A stretch of 64,000 nt of DNA from Oxytricha trifallax. Taxonomy: Eukaryota > Ciliophora > Spirotrichea > Sporadotrichida > Oxytrichidae. The stretch is taken from positions 1 to 64,000 of the forward strand of contig ARYC01001407.1 of the NCBI GenBank assembly GCA_000711775.1. Reading direction: 5' to 3'. Below are positions 22,324 to 36,179 of this stretch, piece by piece; position 1 is the first letter of the stretch; each line of letters opens with the position of its first letter. A model generated the notes under the pieces. That model saw only the letters and a list, made by a program, of their open reading frames with translations, made no database searches and was not told the origin of the DNA. Both the position numbers and the translations under genes were made by a program.

Positions 22324-25300
22324 ATGGGGGATAAGGCATGCAGCAGATACCATAAAACGTACTTTAATATTTAGAAAACTAAAAATAATTGGAGTTACTC
22401 AACCCTCATGCAAATAAAAATAATTTTGTTAATCAGAACGGCTAATGAAATAACTTATCAACACAAGAAATTTGACACCAGGATGAGCTTTATTTATTAA
22501 TTCTATAAATTCTAAGCCTATATTGATATGTTAATTAGATGAGTTAAGAAAGCTAGAGTTAGTAGAGAAAGAACTATCGAACATACTAGATTATGCGGAA
22601 CAATCAAATTATGAGACCATTTATAGAATATACTCAAATATCATTAACAATGCAGAACTAGCCAGCTAGTACATTGACAATAATGACCCAATTAAAAAGC
22701 ATTGGTATAAGCAGGTCTTGTAATATCAAATAAAGGAGAAGAAATAGAGAGACAAGCTTTAACAATTGTATTTTAAATACAACGATGATGACCCTAGATA
22801 GTCTTTAGAAATTTAAGATCAAATAAAAAATTAAGCATTGAAACATATACTGTAAGAATCTTCAAATTTCTCTCCTCAGAAAAATAACTAATAGCAGTGG
22901 CTAGATGGAAAGCCTCAAATTATTTGAAACAACTGAAGTAATCATGAGATATTGAGGCAAATGAATGAAACATTTCAGCAGTAAAATTATGGGTATCCTA
23001 ATAGAAGTATGCAATCATCTTTATTAAGGAATTAACCCATTAATCAAGCAGCAAATCCATTTTAAACTTTGGTAAGATTAATAATTTTATATTAACATAC
23101 TTTTAGGCCCAATCTGATCTGTAAAAAAGCATCTAAGGTTACACAAATATGTCTTAGGTGCAATAGTCTTAATAAATTCCAATCTAAAGCAAGAATTAAA
23201 ATATGCCACCATAGATCCAATTCAATGCTTATGAAACATTGAAAGCACCAAATAAAAGGATAGTATATCTTTTTTTATGCAATTAGAATGTATATATATA
23301 TTATTTAAATATATTTAACTTTTAATACCACAAAATACTTAAGTGGCCTTATAAAATAACGATAGTCTAATGAGAAATTCTTTAGAGGTGACATTTAGAT
23401 CAATGAATTAAATTCAAAGCCCTTAAATAACATTAACTTCACCTGATAAAACATAGACTATGATTTCTTAGTAGTATTAGAATTTAAATTACCTTCAACC
23501 ATTTTTAATATATTTTAAATCATTTTTATAAAATAGACATATTAAAGAGAAAATATTTAAATCAAGTAGTCAAGTTCTTTTATTATTTCAGCCCATTTAA
23601 TTTAAGAAATTATAAGATAAATTGAACTAACCTAAAAAATACATTTGATTCACTAAAGAAAAAAATAAATTACCAATTAATTTATTTTTTAAAACAGTAT
23701 TACACTTCAACCATTCGGAAATAATTAAAATTAAGTTTATCAAAGTAATTAGAACTCACCTTAACTATAAGATAAATAGTCAACTTTCTTACCACATCCC
23801 TAATAAACTCAAAATATCTCAAGATTTTAAGATTAAGACTCTATCAACAGTCTGCAACCTGCCACACAAATATAGCCAATGCTTTTCTAATTAAAATATC
23901 CCATTTAACTAGTAAAATTAAGCGAACAATATGACTTCTCAAATATAATAATAATAGCCTCCTAAAATCGAGTTTCATGATTTAGACAGCGATTTATAGA
24001 AACAAATTGACAAAATGAAAGATGAACATTAGAAGATCATATCAAATTATCACGAGGAAATATAGAAACTAAGTGAACATAAGCTTAACTTGGAGAAGAA
24101 AATTGAAGAAAAAAGTAGAGCAAATTAAGCAGGAAATTCAAAAGAAGCAGGATGAATTAGAGGGTTCAAATCACCCTAGTCCATCTTAGCCACCTAATAA
24201 ATCAGCTCATTAACGTAACTTAGAATTGAATAAAAATATAAGCGAGAATTAAAACATTAAAAGATTAAGTCCTGATGGAAAATTCCTCCTTAAAAAATAA
24301 ACTACTTCATTAGGTAAGCTTCTTTAAATGTTCAACTTATTTTTTAGATAATTAATATGTAAAAATGATAAGTGCATTGACTGATCCCAAAATAACTGGA
24401 AGGCTAGATTTTTTAAGCTAGATAAATAGTGGGAAGAAAGGTCAATAGTAGAGCCATGTTAAAAATAGACCCTGGGCTCTCAAATAATAAACAAAAGAAA
24501 AATTATCAACATTTAATGATAGTGTGACAAACACATTCATTTTTAATTTTACTACTATTTAGAAATTTTTTATATAACACCCCAAAAACTTCGACGATAG
24601 GGAAGCCGCCTCACCCCTAAAGATCCTCCTAAAGCATGAATGCTAATCCAAATTAACCGACTACCTTAGGCATGAAACACATCCCATTAAGGTTTGGCAA
24701 TTACGATATAAACAATTAATTAAGAAAGAAATTGTAGTTTCAATCTGATTTTTAAAAGCCTAGAAATGGCGGAAGTAAAGATTATAAAAACTTAATGCTT
24801 AGATCTTCCTCATAAAAAATAAATAAGACGAAGAATTCCGTTAATAGTACACAGCTATTTATTGTTAAAGTATTAAAATTTATCATCTATTTCCTATTTT
24901 AAGTCTTTAAACTAAATTTTTGAGAAAGCACCAGCATTACTAAGACCTTATGTAGATCCACTAACTAAGGCACTAGCAGATTAAAATGAGATCAGTATTG
25001 ACAGATTCGATGAAGTTATGATGAATAATTGCGACTATGAACGAATAGTCAACAAAGAAATTATTCAAAGAATTTTCGATGTAGACAATGAACTAATTAA
25101 CTAGCAAAACATTTCGGTTTGGTTGAAGACTATTACAAAGCTCTACAGCCAAATAATCACACAGATTTGCAGTTGTCTATATATGGTTAAATGGAGGTTA
25201 CTAAAAAGCTAAAATAAATATCCAATATGTTACTTCAATCTAATGCTTATAGAAGTATACTCAATGGGAATTCATCAGCATCGTTATATGCTGGATTAGA

Positions 25301-25469
25301 TGAGGCCTTATAGTCAATGGGTTTACCAAACATGAAGGAATTCATTCGATAGTAACAATAGTTGCTTTAATAATAAGTCAATCTAGCAACATAAAGAAAA
25401 AATGTGTGCATAAAATTTTTTAATTATGCCGCATATCAAAGATAGTAAAATATTTATAATCCATATTGA
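22324..25469 (+). CDS. Gln-rich coiled-coil protein in several segments
   Basis: Clear coding starts near 22540: LDELRKLELVEKELSNIL then NYETIYRIYSNIINNAEL and IKKHWYKQVLQYQIKEKK, a helical region. It is followed by a Gln/Asn/Ser/Pro-rich region, then helix again (LQKQIDKMKDEHQKIISNY), then a folded-looking C-terminus (EKAPALLRPYVDPLTKALAD, ISIDRFDEVMMNNCDYERI, LYAGLDEALQSMGLPNMKEF) and a poly-Gln end. Spacers with GTAAG…TAG near 23067-23104 and 24302-24340 are introns; longer AT stretches may be IESs. Two in-frame TGAs near 22929-22940 and frame changes near 24108 and 25145 remain unresolved. The ATG at 22324 is uncertain. Function unknown. Confidence 0.6.
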
Positions 25470-25489
25470 AATTATCTGCAAAGTATGAG

Positions 25490-28400
25490 GTGTTGTATTT
25501 TGAGACAAGAATTTGTTATTTCTCTTTCTAATTATAGATTCAGTCGTCATCATTAAGCTACTGCTGACCCCACCACTACCGCTCATCACATTGGCTCCAA
25601 GTGCCAATCCTTTTGCAGCATTAAGTGTTGTATTCATTGATTGAGACTGTATTGATAATATGTTTTCATCTCTAGAGTTTCGACTTTTAGTAAATAATTA
25701 TTATTAATTCTATTCATTTATGTGAAATTTTTGGCAGAATAATTGGGGTGTCTGTATTATATGATGATAATTTTTTATAAGTTAAACTTTAATAGAACAA
25801 CTAAGACTTATCAGGAACCATAGACTACTTGTAAATATTCAGCATAGTATTAGTGCCACTAAATTACTATTAATGCTGTTTATTTGGAGACACTTCCAAT
25901 AAGTTGCTACTATTATTCATTAAATTCATGTTTTTATTACCTAGCCCAGATTGCAAATTATTCATTGATTTAGTCCTTTATTTATTTAGTTTAGATTGTA
26001 ATACATGCTATTGAATTTTATTTATAGTCTGCTTTGTCTATTCTGGTTAATTTAAAGATGGTTTTGATATTTCTTGTATTCCAATTTTTGTGTTTTCTTA
26101 CTATTTTTATATAAGTTGACTAGCCTAAGAATCAATAAATGTATTTGTTTGATTTAGTGCTCTCTCATTTTAATCTATATTTTTCGATTTCGCATGAAAA
26201 ACCACTTGATTACTAAACCCCCTAACTTTATTTAAAGATTAATAGAATTTTAATATGATATAATGATAAGAAGAGCATTAAATAACAATTAAAGTTTATG
26301 AAGTTTTTAATTTATATCACCGGTTGTACTAGCAGAATCCTACTAAGCTTTTTAATTCAATAATTGTTAACTCTTCAACCAGGCATGGTGCAGTAAATCG
26401 CTTAATGATTAATTTCTCCTATGTTTTTAAGACAATAGATTTTTATTCTCGCTTATGAAGTTATTCCTCGTGCTGGTAGTTACCCAATTTGAGTTCATAA
26501 TTAAAGGGGTTTGATTTTAATAATCCAGAGTTTGAGTTTTTTTGGGGGCGGAGAATTTTTAATTCACTTGGGTGCATTTATTTCCATTATTTATGAGATT
26601 AAAATGTAATATTGGCCCTTGGATGCCCAAAAAATTAAAGCTTGAAACTATCTTGTCTATCTATTTGGCTGGCTTAAGCCCCAGTATTAATTTCCATACA
26701 GCATTAAATAATAATAATAAAATGTAACTAAAAATTTAATAAAAAGTTATAAAAATTAGTATTTCTTAACTCAAAACATTAAAATAATTTAAGTTTTAGT
26801 AATAATAGTCTTTGTTAGATGATTTATTTAAAACACTATTGCTATTATTGAACTAATAATTTTATACTATAGAGTCATCTCTCATATGTGATTTATTTTA
26901 TTTTTAAGCAAAATTCTTAAAATGCTGCAGTCTTTTAATATTTAGATCAGTATTTTGAGAGATTTAGGAATTTATATTTGAGTTTTAATGAAGTTGAAAT
27001 TTTTGTTGTGCTTCTCTAAATTTTGGATGCTAAATTTTAAGCACTATAAACTCTACTATCTTTAGTTTTAAATTATATAAATAAATGGTATTTGATGATT
27101 TAGTTTTAAAATAAAACATCGTAAAGCATAATAATATCACCATATTTTACTTTAACTATTTTATTTAATAAGAAGTTTTTCTTCTTAATTGTCAAGGAGC
27201 TTTTAATTTACATTTGCAATGCCTAAATTATTACTAAGTTTTTTAACGATATTTAATTCAGATTGCTTGCTTGATAAATTTTTAATCTGAGTTTGAATTT
27301 ACTAGTGTGAACCTATTATTTTTTATTTTGCATGTATTCATCTAAGATGATTTGCTTGTCTTTTCTTGCAGATAAAACACTCGTCCTGTTTAAAATTATT
27401 CACTTAAATTTTAGTAAAAATGTTATCTAAATTTATAATAAGATCGAATCTCTTAGTTGAGGGGACCTAACATTATTCTGATTGCTTAATGTAGGAGGTT
27501 TATTTACAGAGGCTGAATTAATTATACTATTATTACTAGATGCATTTTGATTTTATGTGATAATTAGTTATTCTACTTAAGGAGGCTTCTCTTAATTCAA
27601 AAACTTACTATGTAAGTTCAACTAAGCATATTAAGATTTCATAGATTATTAATCTGACATATTTTTGTTTGTGTAATCAGCTGATATATTAAACTATCTT
27701 TTCAACAACTATGGCTTATTTTGATTTTAAGAGATAATGCTACTATATTTGTGGTTACTAAAACTTACCTCTACTAAACTTATGGAGACTATTATAAGTA
27801 TTTTTTATCGTAAAAGGGTTGGGAGAGGAGGGTTTTCTCTTGGAGTTAAATCGTTGCTTTCATAATGACCTCTATCTTTTGAAGTTGATGTATTTCTTTG
27901 TAAAGGGTTAAAAATTTAAGGCTTTTGTTATAGATTTTATTGATCTTTTTGTTTTTTAAACTGAAGATAAGATTGATGATTTTATTATTAAACAGGGTTT
28001 TAGGATTTAGTTGATGAAATGCTTAATCTATCCTGCTTCATATTATTTGATTTTATTTCTTTAATTTATGTTGGACTTTTCTATCTTATTACTTAGTCAA
28101 GTTTCTTGTTGCTTGTTTGAATTATTTCATTTTATTCAGTAGCTTTGTCAGTTTATGGATTTTAAATATCTCTCGTTTTTTAAGGAGATTTATGAGTCAT
28201 CAGCTTCTTTAAGTTTTGTAATTAGGCATTCGATTGTCTAAGTTTATTTTCTCCTTCATCATTCAAGACAGCTGGAGGACTCTAAACCTTGTAACCTATT
28301 TATTATTAAATTGGGTATTTCTCTAGGTTTTTAATTTTAAGTACCAATCTTCTCAATTTACTAGCAAGGAGTCTCCCACTATATAACTGGCTTTGACGTT

Positions 28401-30231
28401 GAAGTTCAAATCTTAGTGGAAGCTCATATCTGGACCCATTGATTAATGAAAGTCAAATTGCTTGAATACATCTGATGTGCTAACTTGTGCCACGATATCT
28501 GGGGATTGAAAACTTACTGAAGAATCTCTCTAGATGTTATAAATTAAAAAATGTTATTAAATTTTATAATATTATAAGTTTATAACAGAAGCTCTATGAG
28601 AGCCAGCACTGACACTTCGACTTTTGGACATATACTCATGCTCTCTATTATAATTTTCAAAAACTTGCTCTTCTTTTGTGAGCTACTCTTTTATATTTTG
28701 AGTAGTGACTAATTTATAGTAAGACTTTTCTTCAAACGATTGCAATAGTTTAAACTTTTCTCTATCCCCATATTTACTTTGAGACCTTTTATTGCATAAA
28801 ACTAATTGATAATATAGGTGAAGGAAAAGAAATTGTTTAAGAATCTATTTCGATAATATGAGGAGTAGTTTAAGGAAATGCCTTTTCTAATTTTTTCATC
28901 CGTTTCTCTTCTAATACTTTCCTCATTGCCTCAGACGTAGAATCCCTTCCACTGTCGCTAATTTCATCTAAATAAACTTCTCCATGCTCTTTCTAGTTAC
29001 TCGTATTATGCCCTTACAATATGCTTGACTATTTCCTACCACTTGTTTAGTTTTAATCATTTAGAGACTTAGAGTTCAGTGACTTTTTCCTAGCACTATT
29101 AGATGAATTTCTCAAATCTTAAGATTTACTTGAATTTCGCTAACCTTCTGTCTACTATTTCACTTTTGACATTAATTCATCTCTTCTTTTTTCATCCATA
29201 GTAAATGAACTATCATTCATGATTTTTATTGGCTACTTTTTGCTTTAACTAAATTGGGCAAATTACTTTTGTGTTAATTTTTAAAGAACCAATGCTAAAT
29301 TTTAAGCGCTGACTTTTTAAGAAGTATATGTTATACCTATATTTGTTAAAGTGAATATGTTTAACAGCAAGGTATGTCAAGCCTCCACCCTAGCTTCCAA
29401 TACTAGTCCATCTCTGATTTTAAAACCTCAGAAGTACTTAATAAGCATCAATTGATTTTGGAAGAGACTTTCTTTCAGCATTTAAATTTTAGTCACTTAT
29501 GTGGCTGTGTTTAGGGTTAGCACTTTTAGATCTTTGTTTAGAGCGAATAGATTAATTTTAAATCTGATCATGCTTTTTTTATTACAAGATTTCAGGCTCT
29601 TCTAAGATTTATTGTATTTTCTTAGACTAATCTACATCAAAATCTTGCTATAGGTATCTTGACATATTTTTCTATTATTGAAGTCTATTGATTTATCTAT
29701 CTTAAGACTTAATTCTTGTGTCTTTAATTGGAGTAGTCTCTGGATAAAAGACTTGATATGTTAAACTTATATTTTACTTTGATTTGATCGTGGCTTGTGT
29801 GTAATTTTATTCATTAGTAATTTACTTTTCCTATGTCATTACTTAGGCAATTCTATCGTCTTTAGGAATATTTTAGGGTCCTCTCAAACTATCTTGTAAA
29901 TCAATGTGAACTGCTTGCTGCTCTTGCAATAACTAACTTATTTGCTTGTTTTAAGCGTTTTATCGTTTTATCGCCCTCCTTAGCTTTTGCTGATTTATTA
30001 CTTTCCATTATAAATTCGTTGTTGAGAATCTTTAGCATTTCCTTGATAAACAAATTTTGTATTATCTTAAACTAGTTGATTTCAATCTAATTCATTTTCA
30101 CTGATATTTTGAACTTACTCACTCTATTTTCTAATTTTAGAACTTTTGATTTCCTAAGTATCGATTTATTTTTATGTCATTTGTAGATTAGAGGTTGAAT
30201 CTGCCCTCTTTTATAATCTTGAAGATTTCAT
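25490..30231 (-). CDS. Very Gln/Ser/Asn-rich protein(s), several segments
   Basis: A minus-strand ATG at 30231 opens MKSSRLQKRADSTSNLQ. Coding-like stretches follow towards lower coordinates: QEQQAVHIDLQDSLRGPQN, SIRSKQRSKSANPKHSHIS, MNDSSFTMDEKRRDEL (ATG at 29220), DEISDSGRDSTSEAMRKVLE, KSRSVSAGSHRASV, then Asn-rich parts near 25.6-26.2 kb (GLGNKNMNLMNNSSNLLEV, LGANVMSGSGGVSSSL). No folded domain is visible. AT-rich gaps of 50-300 bp separate the stretches, so it could be one gene with many IESs/introns or two genes. It converges with the Gln-rich plus-strand gene at about 25.4 kb. Exact exon edges are not determined. Confidence 0.5.
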
Positions 30232-30623
30232 TTTTAGTGGGTTTTCTTCACTTTTTGATTAAAATTTATATTTTATTTATTAACAACAATCTAATCAATC
30301 TGCCCTCACAGAATATGAATATTTTATAAAATTTTTATAAGTAAATTATTTATTAAAAATTATTTTATTCAGAATAATACAATAGAACAAGATTGAGTGA
30401 AAATTAAAATAAATTTAAATAAATAGCCTATTAAATTGATTAAATATTGATTAAGAGATATTTATTTTGCAAATAATGAAGTACATTTAGAGATTATCCA
30501 ATCCATTCTGATAATAAATATAAAATTCATCCTCTATAGTGTTTTGTAAAATTTTATTAAACAGTGGACATATTATTATTTTTAAGTGAGTCACAGGAAC
30601 ATAATCTTAGTTTGATTAGCACA

Positions 30624-31640
30624 ATGGAGTCACTTCAAACAGACCTATACTAATCAGAATAGCGTGAGAAAGAAGCTAGACTTTCCGGGGACAGCCAGGC
30701 CATTTAGCAACAAATGGACTAAGAAAGGGAAGCTACCAGATAGAGATTCGAAGATGAGAAACAAGAAATGTAGGCTGTTTTTGAATAAGAGAAGTAAAAT
30801 ATTAGGGATTAACATGCTGATGAGTTACATGCTGCCAGAGAAAGATTCGAAACAGTATAACTTATTAATTATAATTAGAGAGGGTTTAATAGTATTAGGA
30901 TTTGATTCTTCTGATCTTTTGGTAAAATAATATAATGTGATGATTTGAATTTATTGAACAACTAAACATAAGACAAGAGCTTGAATTGGAGAAGCATGAA
31001 CTTACAAACACTTTCGAGTAACACAAAACTACTCTTACTAACACTTATGAAGACCAATTGAACGAACTCAGAAGCTAATTAGAAACTGCCAATAACTCTT
31101 AAGAGGATGCTTACCAATAAATTGAGTAAGAGAACTAAAACCTAAGAGCTGAAGCATCATAAGCTTGCATTAATGAATTGGAAAGATAAGTCTATGAGCT
31201 TCAAGCATAGCCATATATATTGTTATATAGTAATTACTATTAAAGTACAGATATATTTTACAAATCAAGCATCAATTGAAGAATAAAACGCTGGAAAAGC
31301 TCAAATGGAGGAGGAATTAAGACAAACCAGAGAAAATTCTGAGAGAGTCACTCTAAGATTACAAGATTTAGAGGTTTTTCACTCAGCTTAAGGAAAATTC
31401 CATCTTGGAACTTGAAAGCAAACTTCATCATACCACTGATAATGTCCATGACTTGGAGAAGAAATTGCACAAAGCCCAATCTAATAAATATCTAAGTAAA
31501 ATTAGCTTAAATTATAAGGAAATATCAATCGTGTAAAATAATCTGAAGTCAAGAACTTAAACCACAAAATCAAGGAATTAGAAGAAAGAGCATCTGCTGG
31601 TGGTGGTCATGATGATGACTTCGATAGATATGCATTCTGA
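30624..31640 (+). CDS. Coiled-coil protein, about 260 residues
   Basis: Opens MESLQTDLYQSEQREKEARL and is nearly all heptad-like helix (REATRQRFEDEKQEMQAVFE, RQELELEKHELTNTF, LHHTTDNVHDLEKKLHKAQ). It ends ASAGGGHDDDFDRYAF before TGA. Introns: about 30890-30950, 31210-31268 and a 23-nt intron at 31496-31518 (GTAAAATTAG…ATAAG), whose removal keeps the coiled-coil frame. A one-base change near 31373 sits in a T5 run. A structural or cytoskeletal role is plausible. No named family. Confidence 0.72.
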
Positions 31641-32074
31641 GAAATTTATCATTCTATCTCTAATTACTCTGAAATTGTCATAATTTTATTTTATATTTAC
31701 ACTTTGCAAACTTGATTAAGGTACTCTTAATGTTAAGTTAAAGAATTATCTTGATGTGTTTTTACAATGATTGGTAATTCTCAAAATATAAAACTTTTAC
31801 TTTTTAAGTAAACTCACTTAATCTATATTCTAAAGCTTCTATTTGCTGTTATGTGTCGTTTTCGCTTGAGCTGATTCTTGCCTCCAATTATTAAACTATA
31901 ATAAAAGTGTTAATAAAATCATCGTGGAGATATGAAACTTGTGTAATATTATCACATTTCTTAAATAGTTTATTAAGAAATACTGTTTGTACAAATAATA
32001 CTTACTTTAATATTCATACTATTGTATAAATACAAATATGAATAAGCATAAACATTTTTCTAGAAAAATTTAAA
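31641..32074. other. AT-rich intergenic region
   Basis: No gene or RNA seen. It lies between the coiled-coil gene and a small minus-strand ORF. Confidence 0.5.
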
Positions 32075-32347
32075 TCAATTAAATAAAAACAACATTGACT
32101 TGCTAAATAAAGGTTTTATTTCTTAAAGTAAATAGGTTAATTTATATAATGAAATGTCTAATTTAAACATAAAAAAAGAAATTAATAATGCCTTCATTAA
32201 TTGCCAATATTACTTCTATTGCTTGTTTTGTTGTTTCTGTGCTAATATCTGTTCTCTAAGTTGATTGATTTACTATTGCAAAATATCTTTTTATGAGGTC
32301 AAAGTAGATATAGCAACCTATTTTTCATCTTAATTAGTATTTGACAT
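32075..32347 (-). CDS. Small coiled-coil protein, about 90 residues
   Basis: Opens MSNTNQDEKQVAISTLTSQK and continues DILQQQINQLREQILAQKQQ, a Gln-rich helix, then a hydrophobic stretch (LLISFFMFKLDISLYKLTYL). The frame length is an exact multiple of three, 91 codons with the TGA. The first 50 residues look real; the AT-rich end may be read into spacer. No known domain. Confidence 0.45.
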
Positions 32348-32510
32348 TTAATGCAACCTTCTCATACTTAAACATTTGTTACAATTATTGTGAATCATAT
32401 AAGAAACTTTCAATTTCTATATCATAAAGCCAAGAAATATATGGTAAAAGTTTATTCTTTGTCATGGGTTAGACTTTGGATGAAGCCCTCTTTCAATTGT
32501 TCATCTAAAT

Positions 32511-34219
32511 TTGTTTTTGGAACAAATGTTCTTAAGACTCAATTCTGATCTTCTAGAGTTCCTGCTATAATTAATTTATATCTCGTCTTCATATCTTTTG
32601 CTATCGCCAGATCCTGCACCGTTCAAATGAGTTTCAAAAAAATGTAAAACGTTATACATATAACTATCCATTGAAATTTTTATCATGAATTAATGTAAAA
32701 TATTATACAGTTTGTTATGGCTGCTTTTCTTCTTCGTCTCCGCTATCATCTCCACCGGCATGATCGCTCTCTGTGAGTTTAAATTCGATGTCAAGGTAGA
32801 AGTTTGGGAGCTCACTCTTGGAGAAATGAATTTTGTGCTTGCCATCAGTTTTCGTAATAAATGGGGCCGTATTAACTTCCACTTCAGCGATCTATCTAGC
32901 CACACCATTATCCCATTTCCTCAACTAGAATTAACACTAAAACACGCAAAATGTTTAGAATTGATGATAAGGAATGAAAGTTTCATGGAAAATAAAGTGG
33001 GAAATACTTACAGTTTTCTTAAGATATTTACCACCCTTTTGAGCTTCCCTGTAGATTTGGGAGTAAACTTGAATTTTCTTTTCTACAGAATGCCTAAATT
33101 ATTCATTATTCTCACTTCCCCTTAAGTTTAATTATTAACCTAATTGTTCTAAAAGTTTAATATTTTCTGATCTTTTTCCTATTTTCTCAAGAGTTACTGC
33201 AAAATTAGTTGTTGCTTTTATATAGATTGGGCTTTTTATTAGACTTAACCTTTGGGATTCAGAGTTATTAATATTGGCAACATTTTTATCAAATTTGAAT
33301 ATAAAAAAGAAGAAATTTTTCATGCGATTATTATAATGATATAAAATAAAACATTACTTTATTAATGAAAACATTGTCTTAAGTATTCGATAAAGCCTCA
33401 CATTTTTATATACATTTCTTGTAGTACTTTGAAGCTTAAGGTATCTATCCCAATCTATCATAAATCATTCCAATCTTATTTATAGATTTTATTTAGCGAT
33501 TGATGTGAGGTTAGATTATTAGGAGTTATCGAATGACCTTTTGATTTATTGAAATTTCTTGGCATCTTTATTTGGGCTTTATTTGATTGTAAATTATAAA
33601 TGAGTTAAAAAGTAAGAGTTTAAAAACAAACAATTTGCTCTTCTATAATTAATTCATAGTATAAGTTACCTATTTAATTGTTACATCATGCTAGATTGAT
33701 TTCAAGAAAAATTGCAAGGCTTTCTATAGATCTTAATTTTAGTTTTAAAGATGCGGCAAGCTCATGTTAAAATTTGCTTCAATATCATCTGGATCTATTA
33801 ACAACGCTCTTTAATATATTTCTAGAAGTTTATCGTTAAGCTGTACTTTTAATTCAGGATTTATTTTACTCTGGAACCTGATGCAATTTTAAAAATAATT
33901 TTTCAAAATATAATGTGTATCAATGAATTTTATTAATCAACAGATTTAAGTAATTTAGCAATATCCAAGTGAATTAAGGGCTTTGACTGAAGCAGGATAA
34001 ATATCCAGAATCTCTTAATATAACTGCTCAGCTTCTGAGAATTTTCTCTCTTTAAACATCAGTTTTTTGAAAAAGTTCCTCAGTTTAGTTTGAAACTGTT
34101 GGATTGATCTGGGGAAGCATAGAGCCAGGGACGTTTACATTTTGAATAAAGGGGTTGTTGCCCCCGTTTGATTGCAGTTACTGGATTGATTTCCATGGGT
34201 TTGTAAGGCTTACTGACAT
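32511..34219 (-). CDS. TPR-repeat protein
   Basis: Opens MSVSLTNPWKSIQQLQSNGG. TPR-like helices follow: MFKERKFSEAEQLYQEILDI with YPASVKALNSLGYC, then LLEIYQRALLIDPDDIEANF and ATTNFAVTLEKIGKRSENIK. After SVEKKIQVYSQIYREAQKGG and an intron at about 32915-33010 comes a beta-rich block (VNTAPFITKTDGKHKIHFSK) and an acidic stretch (GGDDSGDEEE). The frame is joined at an A6 run (about 34065) and a T7 run (about 32640) by one-base changes; without the latter the protein would stop at 32634. TPR proteins scaffold complexes, many ciliary; no specific orthologue is recognised. Confidence 0.72.
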
Positions 34220-34463
34220 AATTATAAATAATTTATTTATCCTTGAATAAGTAAAGCAAAGTAAATAATAAACAATTTATTTAATTTAATCTATATAGAT
34301 ATATCTAAATGACTTTATTTCTCTTAATTAAATCTAAACCTTCAATATTAAAGATTTTATTTATTTTAATTTCAAATCATAAATATTTTTATTCGACCAT
34401 TATTCCTTAATGTAAACAATGCTAAAATTTATATGTAAATGAATTATCTTGTTCATAAAATTA

Positions 34464-34480
34464 CTTAAATTCCCTAAATA
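34464..34480 (-). other. Scrambled-gene pointer, copy 1 (end of N-terminal block)
   Basis: On the minus strand the 17 bp read TATTTAGGGAATTTAAG, coding (S)IQGIQ. The flanking bases differ from those of the second copy at 45886-45902, so the match is exactly 17 bp. Pointers of this length are usual for scrambled genes. Confidence 0.8.
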
Positions 34481-35949
34481 GAATCGACACTGAGATCGTA
34501 GTCTGGCCAAGGCAAGCTTATGGTTATCTGACACCCAGCATATATGGGTACTCTGAACTATAAAGTGTAATTAGTTACCTCCTAGACTATAGAGTTTTGA
34601 GCTGTCAGAGTAGCATTCATAATATCAGATAGTTTTGTAGAATTTTAATTTATTATATTATAGAGAGACTCAAATGATAATTTAGATAAATGTAGTTTAA
34701 ATAAAGAACATTTAAAAATTGACCAAAAATTATAGCTAAAATCGTAATAGTTACTTTATCAATCTCACCAAAACTTTTGTCAGTTGTCATAACTGTTAAC
34801 TAAGATTACAGTAACGTACTTATGGGATTTTTCAAACCATTTATTCCAATTGATAAAGTTTAATTCAATGCCAAGCTCATATTGCTGAAAATCGAGGTAA
34901 AAGTCACAGTTTATTTACTTGAATCGAAACTGCAATCAGTTGTATGAATAAAAGGTGAAATGTTATCATAAAAATAGCAAGCTAAATTAGCTGTTTCTAT
35001 CATAGAATTCTAAAGGTTATCAGAGCTTATGTTAAACAAATAAGGGAATATTATTTGTATAGTTCCCTAAGACATTTTCACACTATTTCTTGCTTTAAAA
35101 GGGATTTTTATTTGATCAACTTCTCCTGCTTATTGAGTCACAAGTGATTAATAAGTAATGTTGTAAAATAAACTGGAAGCTGCCGTAACAGGTATAGAGG
35201 TATTTTGGAAATCTTGGAGGGCCCCTGAAGTGTGTTCGTAAGTGTAAAATCCTAGGGATTATGTTGGAGATGAACTTGTGGGATTCACTATTGCATTGAT
35301 AATGTTTAATTGGAATGGTTCATTAAGCGAAGATCTCAATCTAAAAATTGAATTTTTATATAAAACATTGCTGTTAACAAGTTTAACAAACTTAAAAGAT
35401 TATAAGGAATTTATAAGTTCTTATGGCTTTGATGTTTTTAACTGAATACAACCTTCATATTCTAAGCGTTTATACTTTCACAAGTCTGTAGATAAATAAA
35501 CTATGGTTCAATTATAGCACAACTCAGATTAATCGTACCTGAGGTCCCATATTTCACTTAAATTTAATTTGGCAAACTTATCAGCAAAATATCCCAGCTA
35601 CTTAGTGCACTTTTAAGTGTGCCAAAGATTTTGTGAGTTGTGTTTAGTTCGTTTATATCTGCAGGGTCTATTTATGCTTAAATACCATTCAATTCAACTA
35701 TATATATATATATAAATATTAATTTATTCATAAAATTGAACAATTATTATCAAAATTAGTGGAATCAAATAGAAAAAAGTATTTTTTTGAAGAATTTGAG
35801 GAAATTTTTACACAAAATTAAATATAATAGTTACCTGAAAGTGTTGAATGTATAAAACTTAAGATTATTATAAGCAATAGATTGATTTTATATGAAGAAT
35901 TTGAATGTAAGCTGTGATTATTGAAATATTGAATTGTATTATTCTTCAT
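34464..35949 (-). CDS. Scrambled surface receptor gene, N-terminal segment (signal peptide and first ectodomain)
   Basis: The minus-strand ATG at 35949 opens MKNNTIQYFNNHSLHSNSS and a signal peptide core INLLLIIILSFIHSTLS. A 137-nt intron (35834-35698, GTAACT…TATAG) joins in phase to VELNGIQAQIDPADINELN. The ectodomain follows (YGTSGTINLSCAIIEPQFIY, LYLQTCESIN, AGEVDQIKIPFKARN, GTIQIIFPYLFNISSDNLQ, NYTLQFRVPIYAGCQITISL). The segment stops being coding right after PWPDYDLSVDSIQGIQ. The 17 bp there (34464-34480) recur at 45886-45902 in the same phase, where the protein continues. An IES lies near 35340-35440. No TM or cytoplasmic part is present in this segment. Confidence 0.82.
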
Positions 35950-36179
35950 TAATTTAATTTATTTGAATTATTATATTAACTTTTTCAATTAATTAAACTT
36001 ATTTTTGGTTTATAGGATATATTATTGGAATAATTTATTAAATTAAATATGCCTAATTAATTTAAAAAGTATCAAGTTTTATAGTTCATTTATAGCTGAA
36101 TATTGCTAATAAAAATAAAAATTTTTAATATTAATTTTTATTTTAGATAAAAATTCCTAAACTTGACTTTAAATTAATG

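Noticed and set aside
32400-32634. A separate minus-strand ORF with an in-frame TGA (reading AKDMKTRYKLIIAGTLEDQN)
   Set aside because: A one-base change in a T7 run at 32640 continues the TPR gene in another frame (NGAGSGDSKRYEDE), which explains the region better.
32712-33125. Plus-strand 137-codon open frame
   Set aside because: It lies opposite the TPR gene, whose minus-strand frame has better composition and continuity; the plus frame is its shadow.
35700-35716. TATATA run as a microsatellite or promoter
   Set aside because: It is the 3' end of the receptor's first intron on the minus strand, and simple AT repeats are common here.
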